The position numbers and the translations under genes are program-made. Below, piece after piece: positions 49,451-59,358 of a stretch of DNA of 64,000 bases (position 1 is the first letter of the stretch; each line of letters opens with the position of its first letter). The stretch covers positions 124,001 through 188,000 of the forward strand of contig CAWCOA010000004.1 in NCBI GenBank assembly GCA_963797085.1, read 5' to 3'. The stretch comes from JASJBU01 sp963797085. GTDB taxonomy: Bacteria > Pseudomonadota > Gammaproteobacteria > Chromatiales > Chromatiaceae. The notes beneath the pieces are model-generated. The model worked only from the letters and a program-made list of their open reading frames with translations. It was not told the origin of the DNA and ran no database searches.

Positions 49451-52263
49451 TCCAATCGGCCATGGCAGTGTTTGAATTTCTTGCCGGAACCGCAAGGGCA
49501 TGGCTCGTTGCGGCCAATTTTACGTCCTTCCCTCACAAAAGGCTGATGTTCTGGTTCTTCGTCCGGCGGGGAAGTCTGATCGGATTGATCGTCTTCACCT
49601 AAACCATGGAATGCTTCGTGTTTAAATTCAAAATCATTGGCTTTAGGTTGCTGTTCCTGTAATGCCATTTGCTCAGGATACTGAATCTGAACCTTGGAGA
49701 GTAACCCAACAACTTCCCGTTTGATGCTATCCAGCATACCGGAGAACATCTCGAAGGCTTCGCGCTTATACTCCTGCTTGGGATTTTTTTGCGCATAGCC
49801 ACGCAGATGGATGCCCTGGCGCAGATAATCCATCGCTGCCAGGTGTTCTTTCCAGTGGCTGTCCAACGTCTGCAGCATGACTGCTTTTTCGAAGTGGCGC
49901 ATGGCATCGCTGCCGGTGGCCTCTTCCTTCTCTTTGAAGATTGCCTCAAGACGCTCAAGTACACGTTGCTTCAGAGTCTCTTCATGCAGATCATGATCTT
50001 CATCCAGCCACTGCTGTATGGGCCAGTCTCCGCTGAACTCCTCATCCAGCGCCTTGCTCAACCCAGATACATTCCACTGTTCCTCCATACTCTGAGGCGG
50101 CACATAGGTATGAAAAATCTCATCTACTACATCTCCACGCAAGGCGGCTATGGAATCAGAAATATCTTCAGTCTCCATTAAATCATTGCGCTGCTCATAG
50201 ACAACCTTGCGCTGATCGTTGGCCACATCGTCATATTCCAGCAGTTGTTTACGGATATCGAAGTTGCGGCCTTCCACCTTACGCTGAGCATTTTCTATCG
50301 CCTTGGTCACCCAGGGGTGCTCAATCGCTTCACCCTTCTCCATACCGAGCTTTTTCATCATATTGCCTACCTTGTCGGAGGCAAAGATACGCATCAGACT
50401 ATCTTCCAGGGACAGATAGAAACGGCTGGAGCCCGGATCGCCCTGGCGGCCGGAACGGCCACGCAGCTGATTATCGACGCGCCGGGATTCGTGTCGCTCG
50501 GTACCTACCACATGCAGCCCACCCGCCTCGATGACCCGCTTATGAGTTTGCTTCCATGTCTCGGTGACCTCCGCCTTTCTGGCTTCATCCACTTCGCCTT
50601 CCAACTCCGCCAGCTCAGTTTCCAGGTTACCGCCTAACACGATATCAGTACCACGACCCGCCATATTAGTGGCAATTGTCACCGCACCCGGGCGGCCGGC
50701 TTGGGCAATAATAGCCGCCTCCTGCTCGTGGTGCTTGGCATTCAGAACCTTGTGCTCAACCTTGGACTCATTGAGAAGATTGGAGATCAATTCTGAGGTT
50801 TCAATGGAGGCTGTCCCGACTAAAACCGGCTGCCCACGCTTCACGCAGTCCTGCACATTCTCCAGGATTGCCTGATACTTCTCTTCCGGGGTGAGATAGA
50901 CCAGATCCCCCATATCGTCGCGTATCATTGGCTGGTTGGTGGGAATCACGACCACTTCCAGACCATAGATCTGCTGAAACTCGAAAGCCTCAGTATCTGC
51001 GGTACCGGTCATACCGGCGAGCTTTTTATATAGCCGGAAGTAGTTCTGAAATGTGATCGAGGCCAGGGTCTGATTTTCATTCTGAATATCGACACCCTCC
51101 TTGGCCTCAACCGCCTGATGCAGCCCATCGGACCAGCGCCGTCCGGGCATGGTGCGGCCGGTGAATTCGTCAACGATGATCACCTGGCCGTCTTTGACGA
51201 TGTACTCGACATTTTTCTGGAATAGCGCATGCGCCCGCAATGCGGCGTTGACATGGTGCATCAGCATAATATTGTTGGGATCATAGAGACTGGTGCCCTC
51301 CGCCAGCAATCCAGCCTCACTGAGCATTTCTTCAACGTGCTGGTGTCCTTCTTCGCTGAGAAAGGTCTGACGCGCCTTCTCGTCCACCGAGAAGTCGCCC
51401 GGTCCAAAATCCGGTTTCCCCTCTTCATTGGTGATTGGGTCCTGCCGGGTCAGGCGGGGTATGATTTTATCGACAGACTTGTAAAGTTCCGAGGAATCAT
51501 CCGTGGGACCGGAGATGATCAACGGCGTTCTCGCCTCATCGATTAGGATCGAGTCGACCTCATCCACAATTGCGTAGAAGGGAGGGCGCTGTACTCGCTG
51601 ATCCGCGCTGAAAGCCATGTTGTCACGAAGATAGTCAAAACCAAATTCGTTATTCGTGCCGTAGGTGATGTCTGCCGCATAGGCTTCGCCCCGAGCGACC
51701 GGCCTGAGCTGCGCATAACCCCCTGCGGCCCCATCATAATCCAGGTCAAGCAGGTAGGACGAACTGTCCGGCCCCATGCCACCCGAGGAATTGATCACCC
51801 CGGTGCTGAGTCCGAGAAAATGATAGAGGCGACCCATCCAAGCCGCATCACGCCTGGCCAGATAATCATTCACCGTGACTACATGCACACCTTTTCCCGG
51901 CAAGGCGTTCAGGTAGGCTGCCAAGGTTGCCACCAGGGTTTTACCTTCACCGGTGCGCATCTCGGCAATCTTGCCCTGGTGCAGTACCATGCCACCAATC
52001 AACTGCACATCGAAATGACGCATCTGCATCACTCGGCGACCAGCTTCTCGTACGACGGCAAAGGCTTCCAGCATTAAGGAGTCCAGTATTTCACCCTGCT
52101 CCAACCGCTGCCTGAATTCCTGGGTCTTGGCACTCAGCTCGGTATCCGATAAAGCTTCGATCTCGGCTTCCAGTTTATTCACCTGAGCAACCGTCTTGGT
52201 CATCTTTTTTATCAGACGGTCGTTACGACTACCAAAGATCTTTCTAAATATTTTACTAACCAT
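49447..52263 (-). CDS. secA: Preprotein translocase ATPase SecA
   Basis: 938 residues, the normal proteobacterial length. NBD1 has Walker A MRTGEGKTLVATLAAYLNAL and the DEVD box YAIVDEVDSILIDEARTPLI. NBD2 has TNMAGRGTDIVLGGN. The zinc-binding tail PCPCGSGKKFKHCHG binds SecB. It drives protein export through SecYEG. It is followed by the M23 peptidase upstream (transcribed before it) and by argJ downstream, matching the standard ftsZ-lpxC-secA neighbourhood. Confidence 0.98.
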   Translation of the reverse strand: MVSKIFRKIFGSRNDRLIKKMTKTVAQVNKLEAEIEALSDTELSAKTQEFRQRLEQGEILDSLMLEAFAVVREAGRRVMQMRHFDVQLIGGMVLHQGKIAEMRTGEGKTLVATLAAYLNALPGKGVHVVTVNDYLARRDAAWMGRLYHFLGLSTGVINSSGGMGPDSSSYLLDLDYDGAAGGYAQLRPVARGEAYAADITYGTNNEFGFDYLRDNMAFSADQRVQRPPFYAIVDEVDSILIDEARTPLIISGPTDDSSELYKSVDKIIPRLTRQDPITNEEGKPDFGPGDFSVDEKARQTFLSEEGHQHVEEMLSEAGLLAEGTSLYDPNNIMLMHHVNAALRAHALFQKNVEYIVKDGQVIIVDEFTGRTMPGRRWSDGLHQAVEAKEGVDIQNENQTLASITFQNYFRLYKKLAGMTGTADTEAFEFQQIYGLEVVVIPTNQPMIRDDMGDLVYLTPEEKYQAILENVQDCVKRGQPVLVGTASIETSELISNLLNESKVEHKVLNAKHHEQEAAIIAQAGRPGAVTIATNMAGRGTDIVLGGNLETELAELEGEVDEARKAEVTETWKQTHKRVIEAGGLHVVGTERHESRRVDNQLRGRSGRQGDPGSSRFYLSLEDSLMRIFASDKVGNMMKKLGMEKGEAIEHPWVTKAIENAQRKVEGRNFDIRKQLLEYDDVANDQRKVVYEQRNDLMETEDISDSIAALRGDVVDEIFHTYVPPQSMEEQWNVSGLSKALDEEFSGDWPIQQWLDEDHDLHEETLKQRVLERLEAIFKEKEEATGSDAMRHFEKAVMLQTLDSHWKEHLAAMDYLRQGIHLRGYAQKNPKQEYKREAFEMFSGMLDSIKREVVGLLSKVQIQYPEQMALQEQQPKANDFEFKHEAFHGLGEDDQSDQTSPPDEEPEHQPFVREGRKIGRNEPCPCGSGKKFKHCHGRLD

Positions 52264-52396
52264 CTTATGTTAATTTTCCGTAAGAAAGCGAAATCAGGCG
52301 ATCATACCTTAACCGCCGTTTGACATGAAGAATAGGGAGGGTTTAAAGAGAAGCTGTCTTCAATCAGGCCCTTTATCTAGAACCTTGAATAGAGAA

Positions 52397-53383
52397 TCAG
52401 GCGCGTTCCTGATTTCGCTTGGCGTTGATGTACTTGGCCGGATTCACGGTCTTGCCATGTTTCAGGACCTCAAAGTGGACATGCGGGCCAGTGGAACGAC
52501 CGCTGGAGCCCATTTCCCCGATCACCTGTCCCTGTTTAACCCGATCACCAATCTCTACAAGAATTCGCTTGTTATGACCATAACGGGTCACATAGCCCTT
52601 GCCATGGTTGATCTCAACCAAGCTGCCGTACCCGTCACGGTCTTCAGACCATGTCACTACACCTGCGGCTACAGCCACTACATCAGAACCCTCTTTTCCG
52701 GCAAAATCCATACCTTTGTGCATGGTTCTTTTTCCGTTGAACGGATCATTACGCATGCCATAGTATGATGAGATCCAGCCTCGGGTGATGGGCTTGCCCG
52801 CAGGATGCAGCGTCTCTTCCAAGTTGGAGTTCATAATCAAGTCTTCCATAAGACTCAATTGCTGCTGGCGGCTATCGATCATCTCATGTAAGAATTCAAG
52901 CTCTTTCAGCAAGCCTGGTGGTTCTGGCTCACTACCTGTCGACTCAAGGGACTCAGGACCACCAATTGCGGGCGATCCCTCGAAGCTGAATTCACCTTTA
53001 TCCAGATGACCGACCTCAACCAGGCGTTCACCTAATGCGTCTAAACGCAAAAGGTGAGACTGCATTCGACCAATACGCATGGCCAGCGCATCAATTTTAC
53101 TCTGGGCATCAAGTTCAGCATCTGCAAGCAGCTGTCTTTCCTGCTCAAATGTCTGCCGCAGTGAAGAAACCAATTGATGCTGAGGAAATTCTACATCCTC
53201 AATTCCCATGGCGTAGCCGAGCCACAACATCCCACTACCAAAGACACAAAAAAACCCTACCAGAACAGAGGCATAGAAACAGCGCAATGCAGTACTGCAA
53301 GTCTGGCCTATTCCCCTTAGGTAGATTACTTTCATGACTTTACCAAGGATTGTTTTCAAGGGAGCAACCATTATTTCGGACAC
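52397..53383 (-). CDS. M23 family metallopeptidase (LytM-domain)
   Basis: 328 residues. One N-terminal transmembrane segment or uncleaved signal (FYASVLVGFFCVFGSGMLWL), a long coiled region (LRQTFEQERQLLADAELDAQ, then IDALAMRIGRMQSHLLRLDA), and a C-terminal M23 domain: ISSYYGMRNDPFNGKRTMHK followed by GMDFAGKEGSDVVAVAAGVV, GYVTRYGHNKRILVEIGDRV, and STGPHVHFEVLKHGKTVNP. The zinc His/Asp (HKGMD) and the HVH pair are intact, so it should be active on peptidoglycan cross-bridges. The exact start is uncertain; an alternative ATG begins at MKVIYLRGIG, 15 residues in. It faces the dciA-like gene divergently. Confidence 0.9.
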   Translation of the reverse strand: MSEIMVAPLKTILGKVMKVIYLRGIGQTCSTALRCFYASVLVGFFCVFGSGMLWLGYAMGIEDVEFPQHQLVSSLRQTFEQERQLLADAELDAQSKIDALAMRIGRMQSHLLRLDALGERLVEVGHLDKGEFSFEGSPAIGGPESLESTGSEPEPPGLLKELEFLHEMIDSRQQQLSLMEDLIMNSNLEETLHPAGKPITRGWISSYYGMRNDPFNGKRTMHKGMDFAGKEGSDVVAVAAGVVTWSEDRDGYGSLVEINHGKGYVTRYGHNKRILVEIGDRVKQGQVIGEMGSSGRSTGPHVHFEVLKHGKTVNPAKYINAKRNQERA

Positions 53384-53466
53384 ATGGCCGCGAACTTTAA
53401 CATTTTTTTACCTGCAAGAGTCAATATAATGACTTAAATATTCTCCAAAAAAACATATTTCAGCCT

Positions 53467-53901
53467 ATGAAATCCATCAATAAATTGCTTACCGCCGGCA
53501 AAACCCTGGCTTCAATAGACACACGACTGGCTGAACAGAAAGCCCTTCTGGAGCAGCTCCGTGCGATAATGCCCCTATCTATGGCTGAGCATTGCATATG
53601 GGCCGTCCACAATAGAAATGGCAATTTGGTGTTGATGGTCGACTCTCCCGCATGGGCCAGCCGGTTACGCTACCTCAGCACCAAGCTAAGTCAAAAATTA
53701 CGCCAAATTGGCTACCCTGTAACGCGTATCCAGGTCAAAGTCACGATCTTGAACAATCCACCAACACAACAGAAAATAATGCGTCGCGCCAATACCTTAT
53801 CGCTTTCTAATGCACAAATCCTGAACTCAATTGCAGAGTCTGTGGATGACGAGAAACTCAGTACTGCGCTTATGCGCCTGAGTCGTCATGGGTTGGATTG
53901 A
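53467..53901 (+). CDS. DUF721/DciA-like protein
   Basis: 144 residues. The N-terminal half matches the DUF721 fold that in many bacteria includes DciA, a loader or modulator of the DnaB helicase: LLEQLRAIMPLSMAEHCIWA, NLVLMVDSPAWASRLRYLST, KLSQKLRQIGYPVTRIQVKV. The C-terminus (LNSIAESVDDEKLSTALMRL) is a short helical extension. Position next to lpxC and secA is where DciA-like genes occur in gammaproteobacteria. Function as DciA is inferred, not shown. Confidence 0.82.
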   Translation: MKSINKLLTAGKTLASIDTRLAEQKALLEQLRAIMPLSMAEHCIWAVHNRNGNLVLMVDSPAWASRLRYLSTKLSQKLRQIGYPVTRIQVKVTILNNPPTQQKIMRRANTLSLSNAQILNSIAESVDDEKLSTALMRLSRHGLD

Positions 53902-53959
53902 GCGCCGTGAAAATCTTGAAAAAAGATCCACCGCAGCCATACGCAGTGAATTAAACCCT

Positions 53960-53976
53960 AGTGGAAAGACCACTTT
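53960..53976 (+). terminator. Weak hairpin after the dciA-like gene
   Basis: AGTGG, loop AAAGA, CCACT and then TT (53960-53976), in the 128-base convergent gap between dciA and lpxC. The five-pair stem is marginal. Confidence 0.3.
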
Positions 53977-54029
53977 GGCCAGACCAAAAAAGTCAATCAC
54001 AGCTCGGTTTGCGCAAAACTCTCTAAAGT

Positions 54030-54947
54030 TTATGAGGCCGCAAGATGAGTCGGTGTCATGTAGGAGATTGGTGCCTCTTCCTGCTTGCTGAATGTCACTT
54101 CTTCCCAGGCATCTTTTTGCTGAATCAAAGTCCTGAGCAATTTATTATTCAAGGCATGACCTGATTTATAGCCAGAAAAAGCACCTATCAGACTATGCCC
54201 AAGCAGATACAAATCACCAATCGCATCCAGGATCTTGTGTTTGACGAATTCATCCTCATAGCGCAAGCCATCCTCGTTCAGGATGCGGTAATCATCGACT
54301 ACGATTGCGTTGTCCATGCTGCCCCCTAGGGCAAGTTCTTTTTGACGCAGCATCTCGATATCCCGGAGAAAACCAAAGGTCCGGGCTCGACTCACCTCCC
54401 TGACAAAGGAGGTGGAAGAAAAATCCACACTGGCAAATTTAGCCCGTTCATTGAACGCCGGATGATCGAAATCGATAGCAAAAGTCACCTTAAAGCCATC
54501 AAATGGTTCAAAACTGGCGCGCTTGTCCCCCTCTTCCACCTCTATCTTCTTATTGATACGAATGAATCGCTTGGCTACGTTCTGCTCTTCAACCCCTGCG
54601 GACTGCAATAGGAAGACAAATGGCCCGGCACTCCCGTCCATGATGGGTACTTCCGGCGCACTTACATCCACATAGGCGTTATCAATACCGAGACCGGCAA
54701 AGGCAGACAGCAGATGCTCGACGGTCGAAACACGCACTCCATGCTGTACCAGCGTGGTGGAAAGCCTGGTGTCACCCACATTTTCAGCGCATGCACGTAT
54801 CTCAACCGCAGGCTCTAGATCAACCCTGCGGAATATGATGCCGGTATTCGGTGCAGCGGGCCTCAAGGTTAAGTAGACCTTTTCCCCAGTGTGCAATCCG
54901 ACGCCGGTAGCACGAATCACGTTTTTCAGTGTACGTTGCCAAATCAT
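54030..54947 (-). CDS. lpxC: UDP-3-O-acyl-N-acetylglucosamine deacetylase LpxC
   Basis: 305 residues. QRTLKNVIRATGVGLHTGEK, RVSTVEHLLSAFAGLGIDNA (zinc His), VDVSAPEVPIMDGSAGPFVF, RTFGFLRDIEMLRQKELALG, FVKHKILDAIGDLYLLGHSL and the late HALNNKLLRTL are all LpxC motifs, with HKILDAIGD carrying zinc His and Asp. It commits UDP-GlcNAc to lipid A. It ends the division/cell-wall cluster as in E. coli. Confidence 0.97.
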   Translation of the reverse strand: MIWQRTLKNVIRATGVGLHTGEKVYLTLRPAAPNTGIIFRRVDLEPAVEIRACAENVGDTRLSTTLVQHGVRVSTVEHLLSAFAGLGIDNAYVDVSAPEVPIMDGSAGPFVFLLQSAGVEEQNVAKRFIRINKKIEVEEGDKRASFEPFDGFKVTFAIDFDHPAFNERAKFASVDFSSTSFVREVSRARTFGFLRDIEMLRQKELALGGSMDNAIVVDDYRILNEDGLRYEDEFVKHKILDAIGDLYLLGHSLIGAFSGYKSGHALNNKLLRTLIQQKDAWEEVTFSKQEEAPISYMTPTHLAAS

Positions 54948-55156
54948 CCCTTTGTCTTATCCCCGTATCATCATTGAGATAATCATATAAATGGCTCGCA
55001 TGCTAACACACAATAAAAAATATGCCACAAAACAGCAAGCTGCCTTTAGCTAACGAGATCATCTCGCGTATGAACCCTTTATGGCTTCATAAGCAATATC
55101 CGAACCATCAATGCAAACTCAAGACTGAGATTTTGTAATGAACCTCTCAATTCGGA

Positions 55157-56350
55157 TCAATCAGCCTGGCGCCGCAAGAAAGCTGGAATATCCAGATACT
55201 CCAGATTAGCGTCGGCAACACCATCATAAGCCTGCTTGTTTGGCACAGCTTTTTTGCCGGACGCACCATTTCGGAGCACAGTAGGCCGATCAAGGTCGCT
55301 ATAGCTCCCTGTATCCGGCTCCACAATTTCTGAATTTACCAGCTGTACCGGTGATGCTTCATTGCGAACCGCCTTCGGCAATTCTGCTACGGCGAGTTCG
55401 CCCAAACCTGTAGCGACCACGGTGACCCGCATCTCGTCCTTCATTTCCGGATCAATCACGGTGCCAACCACGACTGTCGCATCATCGTCAGCAAATTCGC
55501 GAACCGTATTACCAACCTCGTCAAACTCACCGATAGCAAGACTCAGGCCTGCAGTAATGTTCACCAGGATACCCTTGGCTCCAGCCAGATTGATATCCTC
55601 CAGCAGTGGACTGCGGATCGCCTTTTCAGCAGCTTCTCTGGCGCGATTATCGCCCGAAGCCTCTCCAGAACCCATCATCGCTGCTCCCATCTCCGACATG
55701 ACGGTCTTTACGTCGGCAAAATCCACATTGATCAGGCCTGGCCGGGTAATCAACTCTGCAATACCCTGCACGGCATGCAACAGAACATCATTCGCTGACT
55801 TGAAGGCATTAAGCAGGCTCATTTCCTTGCCCAATACCGCCAGTAATTTTTCATTTGGGATGGTGATCAACGAATCCACATGGCGGCTTAAATCTTCCAT
55901 GCCCTGTTCGGCAATCTTCATGCGCCGGCCACCCTCGAATCCAAAGGGCTTGGTAACCACAGCGACCGTCAGAATGCCCAATTCCCGGGCTACTTCAGCC
56001 ACAATTGGAGCCGCACCGGTTCCAGTACCACCACCCATTCCTGCGGTAATAAAGACCATGTCGGCGCCCTCAAGCACTTCATAGATTCGGTCACGATCTT
56101 CCTGGGCCGCCTGCTTACCAACTTCAGGGTCTGCACCAGCACCCAATCCTTTGGTAATGCTTGAGCCCAGCTGTAACAGGGTTTGTACTTCACTATTCCG
56201 GAGGGCCTGTGCATCGGTGTTTGCACAGATAAAATCAACCCCCTCGATATCCCCGGTCAACATGTGATTGACGGCATTGCCACCGCCTCCACCGACACCG
56301 ATTACCTTGATCACTGCATTTTGACTATGCGTATCCATTAACTCAAACAT
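55157..56350 (-). CDS. ftsZ: Cell division protein FtsZ
   Basis: 397 residues. GTP-binding VIGVGGGGGNAVNHM, tubulin signature FITAGMGGGTGTGAAPIVAE, NVDFADVKTVM, and the conserved C-terminal tail LEYLDIPAFLRRQAD that binds FtsA and ZipA are all present. It forms the cytokinetic ring. It follows ftsA by 36 bases and precedes lpxC, separated by about 209 bases without a visible gene. Confidence 0.98.
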   Translation of the reverse strand: MFELMDTHSQNAVIKVIGVGGGGGNAVNHMLTGDIEGVDFICANTDAQALRNSEVQTLLQLGSSITKGLGAGADPEVGKQAAQEDRDRIYEVLEGADMVFITAGMGGGTGTGAAPIVAEVARELGILTVAVVTKPFGFEGGRRMKIAEQGMEDLSRHVDSLITIPNEKLLAVLGKEMSLLNAFKSANDVLLHAVQGIAELITRPGLINVDFADVKTVMSEMGAAMMGSGEASGDNRAREAAEKAIRSPLLEDINLAGAKGILVNITAGLSLAIGEFDEVGNTVREFADDDATVVVGTVIDPEMKDEMRVTVVATGLGELAVAELPKAVRNEASPVQLVNSEIVEPDTGSYSDLDRPTVLRNGASGKKAVPNKQAYDGVADANLEYLDIPAFLRRQAD

Positions 56351-56386
56351 TGTTCATTCTCCTCGTCTGTTGCGCCAAACAGCCTG

Positions 56387-57622
56387 TTAAAAATTACCTT
56401 GAAACCAACTTTTCATGCGATCCCAGACCGCCTTCAAGCCACTATCCCCTGCCAATTCCGTTCCGCCATGACCCTGGTTTTTCTGCCCAAAAAGCAGAAG
56501 ACCAACACCTGTGGAATAAATTGGATTACGTACTACATCCACCAATCCACTGACATATTGCGGCACTCCAAGTCGCACCGGCATATGGAATACCTCCTCT
56601 GCCAGATCGATCACTCCTTCCATCTTGGAACTGCCTCCGGTCAACACCACACCCCCAGCGATCAGATCTTCAAAACCGCTGCGTCTTAATTCCGCCTGAA
56701 TCAGGGTCATCAACTCCTCATAGCGAGGCTCTACCACTTCTGCCAGGGTCTGCCTGGAAAGCCTGCGCGGGGGCCGGTCACCAATGCTTGGGACCTCTAT
56801 GGTCTCGTCACTGGTGGCCAGCTGGGTCAGCGCGCAGGCATACTTGATCTTGATCTCTTCGGCATGCTGGGTCGGAGTACGCAGGGCCACCGCGATGTCA
56901 TTTGTCACCTGATCGCCGGCAATGGGGATGACTGCGGTGTGGCGGATCGCACCACCAGTAAAAACCGCCATATCGGTGGTGCCGCCGCCAATATCCACCA
57001 GGCAAACACCCAACTCTTTCTCGTCCTCGCTCAACACTGAATAGCTCGATGCGAGTTGCTCCAGGATCAAATCATCCACGTCTAGACCGCAGCGACGCAC
57101 ACACTTGACGATATTCTGGGCCGCGCTTACCGCCCCCGTCACCATATGCACCCGCGCCTCCAGCCTTACCCCTGACATGCCGATCGGATCTCTTATCCCC
57201 TCTTGTTCATCGATAATGAACTCCTGGGGGAGGATATGCAGGATCTTCTGATCCGCTGGAATCGCCACCGCCCGTGCGGCATCGATCACCCGCTCCACAT
57301 CTCCTTGGGTGACCTCCTTGTCACGGATTGCCACTATGCCGTGGGAATTCAGACTGCGGATGTGGCTGCCGGCAATCCCAGCAAACACTGAATTGATCTC
57401 ACAGCCGGCCATCAACTCCGCCTCTTCCACTGCGCGCTGGATTGACTGCACCGTGGACTCAATATTCACCACCACGCCTTTCTTCAGGCCCCGTGATGGG
57501 TGGGAACCGATACCGATTATCTCGATACCACCATCCACTTTTATCTCACCGACGATCGCAACCACCTTCGAGGTGCCGATATCCAAGCCGATGATCAGAT
57601 TTTTTTCTATTTTCTTGGTCAT
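56387..57622 (-). CDS. ftsA: Cell division protein FtsA
   Basis: 411 residues of the actin-like family: IIGLDIGTSKVVAIVGEIKV, the SHIRSLNSHGIVAIRDKEVT 1C-type region, CLVDIGGGTTDMAVFTGGAI, and GGVVLTGGSSKMEGVIDLAE. The C-terminal amphipathic membrane anchor (AVWDRMKSWFQGNF) is intact. It tethers FtsZ to the membrane. It starts one base after ftsQ ends. Confidence 0.98.
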   Translation of the reverse strand: MTKKIEKNLIIGLDIGTSKVVAIVGEIKVDGGIEIIGIGSHPSRGLKKGVVVNIESTVQSIQRAVEEAELMAGCEINSVFAGIAGSHIRSLNSHGIVAIRDKEVTQGDVERVIDAARAVAIPADQKILHILPQEFIIDEQEGIRDPIGMSGVRLEARVHMVTGAVSAAQNIVKCVRRCGLDVDDLILEQLASSYSVLSEDEKELGVCLVDIGGGTTDMAVFTGGAIRHTAVIPIAGDQVTNDIAVALRTPTQHAEEIKIKYACALTQLATSDETIEVPSIGDRPPRRLSRQTLAEVVEPRYEELMTLIQAELRRSGFEDLIAGGVVLTGGSSKMEGVIDLAEEVFHMPVRLGVPQYVSGLVDVVRNPIYSTGVGLLLFGQKNQGHGGTELAGDSGLKAVWDRMKSWFQGNF

Positions 57623-58426
57623 TCAGATTCCTGCGAGCCTGCTCGCGTTACCCTTTACTGCAGGGTCATCTCCATTGGTTTGTAACTCCGGCAATGCTTC
57701 CCAGCTTGCCGTAAAACCGTTTGTGTATCGCAGATCCACTTTCTTCAACGTCAGCCGGTTTTCACCACTCAACCCCGGATAGAGCTGGACAAAACGGGTA
57801 AGCCGAGACATCAGCTGTTTTCGTCCCAGATTCAGTTCAAGATCGTTCTCGACCCACAAAATCCAAGCCTGCCTGGCGTCCACGCGTACTTTTTCCAATG
57901 CCAACCCCACCGTGCCCAGGAGGGTTTCGATCTTCCGGTACTCCTGACTAATCAGTACTGAATCCTGATCACCGCCTTCCAGCACCGCTAATCCTGGAAA
58001 CTCCGGCATGGGCTTGGGCTGAAAGATTTCCCCCCGGTGGTTTACCAGGGCGCCTGTGCCCCAACGCGCCAACGCTTGCTGCTCGACCACCTTTACCTGC
58101 AGGGTATCTGGCCAGACCCGCCGAACACTGACGCTGTCAACCCAAGGTAAACGCTCAACCTCGGCGCGAACCCGCGCCAGAGATACGGAAAAAAAACTGC
58201 CATCCACGGCTCGGTGGACTACCTCTTCCAGGCGTTCAGGATTAAGGTGGCGAACCTCACCTTCCACTTTGACCAACCTCACCGGCATGACATTGGGGTC
58301 CTGCATGCGGTTCAGCAACCAGGATGTCATAAGGATCACCACACTCACCAAAATCAAAGCCAACCCCCACAACTGCAGGAAGTCAGGCAATTTACCGGGT
58401 GTTTTTTTCGACGCTGGCCTTTTCAT
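57623..58426 (-). CDS. ftsQ: Cell division protein FtsQ
   Basis: 267 residues. One N-terminal transmembrane helix (LWGLALILVSVVILMTSWLL), then a POTRA domain (VMPVRLVKVEGEVRHLNPER, FFSVSLARVRAEVERLPWVD, SVSVRRVWPDTLQVKVVEQQ) and the C-terminal FtsQ beta domain. It is a bitopic divisome protein that recruits FtsB and FtsL. Its ATG overlaps the ddl stop by four bases. Confidence 0.95.
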   Translation of the reverse strand: MKRPASKKTPGKLPDFLQLWGLALILVSVVILMTSWLLNRMQDPNVMPVRLVKVEGEVRHLNPERLEEVVHRAVDGSFFSVSLARVRAEVERLPWVDSVSVRRVWPDTLQVKVVEQQALARWGTGALVNHRGEIFQPKPMPEFPGLAVLEGGDQDSVLISQEYRKIETLLGTVGLALEKVRVDARQAWILWVENDLELNLGRKQLMSRLTRFVQLYPGLSGENRLTLKKVDLRYTNGFTASWEALPELQTNGDDPAVKGNASRLAGI

Positions 58427-59358
58427 ACCACCACACCTGAAATACTGCTGCTTAATATCCGCATCACCAGATCGTCAAAGCAAATTCCCGCCTGCTTCGC
58501 TGCCATCGGTACCAGACTGTGATCGGTCATCCCTGGGACGGTGTTGACCTCGATCAACCAAGGTTTTCCGGCCTCATCCAGCATCAAATCCACTCGTCCC
58601 CAACCCTTTGCACCAACAAGTTTAAAGGCGCGCAACGCAAGTGCTTGCAGGGTGTTTTCCTGACTTTCGTCCAACCCACAGGGGCAGTGGTACTCAGTTG
58701 AGTCTGCCTGGTATTTGGCCGCATAGTCATAAAAGACCCTAGGCGTCTCCAGCCTGATCAACGGCAGCGCCTCATCACCCAGTATCGCCACGGTATACTC
58801 TTGACCGACAATCCAACGCTCCGCCAACACATCACTGTCATAGTCTCGTGCCTCAAGCCAGGCACGTTCCAGTTCCTCCCGGTCATTCACCTTTGACATG
58901 CCAATACTGGAACCCTCATGAGCGGGTTTGATCATCAGCGGGAAGCCTAAAGCGGCCGCCTCAGCCAGATGCCCAGCCTGAGTCATCAAGACAGATTGCG
59001 GTGTGGGCAGACCAGCACCCTGCCAGAGCAGTTTGGTGCGGTGTTTATCCATACCCAGAGCAGAACCCAGCACACCGCTCCCGGAATATGGCAGACCGAT
59101 ACGCTCGAGTGCACCTTGTATCACCCCATCCTCTCCACCACGGCCATGCAGAATGATAAAGACCCGCTCGAACCCGGCTTCATCAAGCTGCTTCAGTACA
59201 TCAGGTCCAGCATCGACGCCATGGGCATCCACGCCCTGGCGCTGCAGTGCCGCAAGTACAGCCTTGCCACTCTGCAGAGAAATTTCACGCTCAGATGAAT
59301 CCCCGCCCATGAGTACGGCAACCTTGCCGAATGTTTGTTTGTCCACTGACCGATTCAA
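58423..59358 (-). CDS. ddl: D-alanine--D-alanine ligase
   Basis: 311 residues. VAVLMGGDSSEREISLQSGK, HGRGGEDGVIQGALERIGLP, YSGSGVLGSALGMDKHRTKL, LMIKPAHEGSSIGMSKVNDR, GQEYTVAILGDEALPLIRLE, and ATP-grasp metal site WGRVDLMLDEAGKPWLIEVN with TVPGMTDHSLVPMAAKQAGI are the DdlB motifs. It joins two D-alanines for peptidoglycan precursors. It overlaps murB and ftsQ by four bases each. Confidence 0.97.
   Translation of the reverse strand: MNRSVDKQTFGKVAVLMGGDSSEREISLQSGKAVLAALQRQGVDAHGVDAGPDVLKQLDEAGFERVFIILHGRGGEDGVIQGALERIGLPYSGSGVLGSALGMDKHRTKLLWQGAGLPTPQSVLMTQAGHLAEAAALGFPLMIKPAHEGSSIGMSKVNDREELERAWLEARDYDSDVLAERWIVGQEYTVAILGDEALPLIRLETPRVFYDYAAKYQADSTEYHCPCGLDESQENTLQALALRAFKLVGAKGWGRVDLMLDEAGKPWLIEVNTVPGMTDHSLVPMAAKQAGICFDDLVMRILSSSISGVVV

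Noticed and set aside
53888..54091. A 67-residue plus-strand frame after the dciA-like gene
   Set aside because: It overlaps the ends of both dciA and lpxC and shows no family features; the gap is a normal convergent junction.
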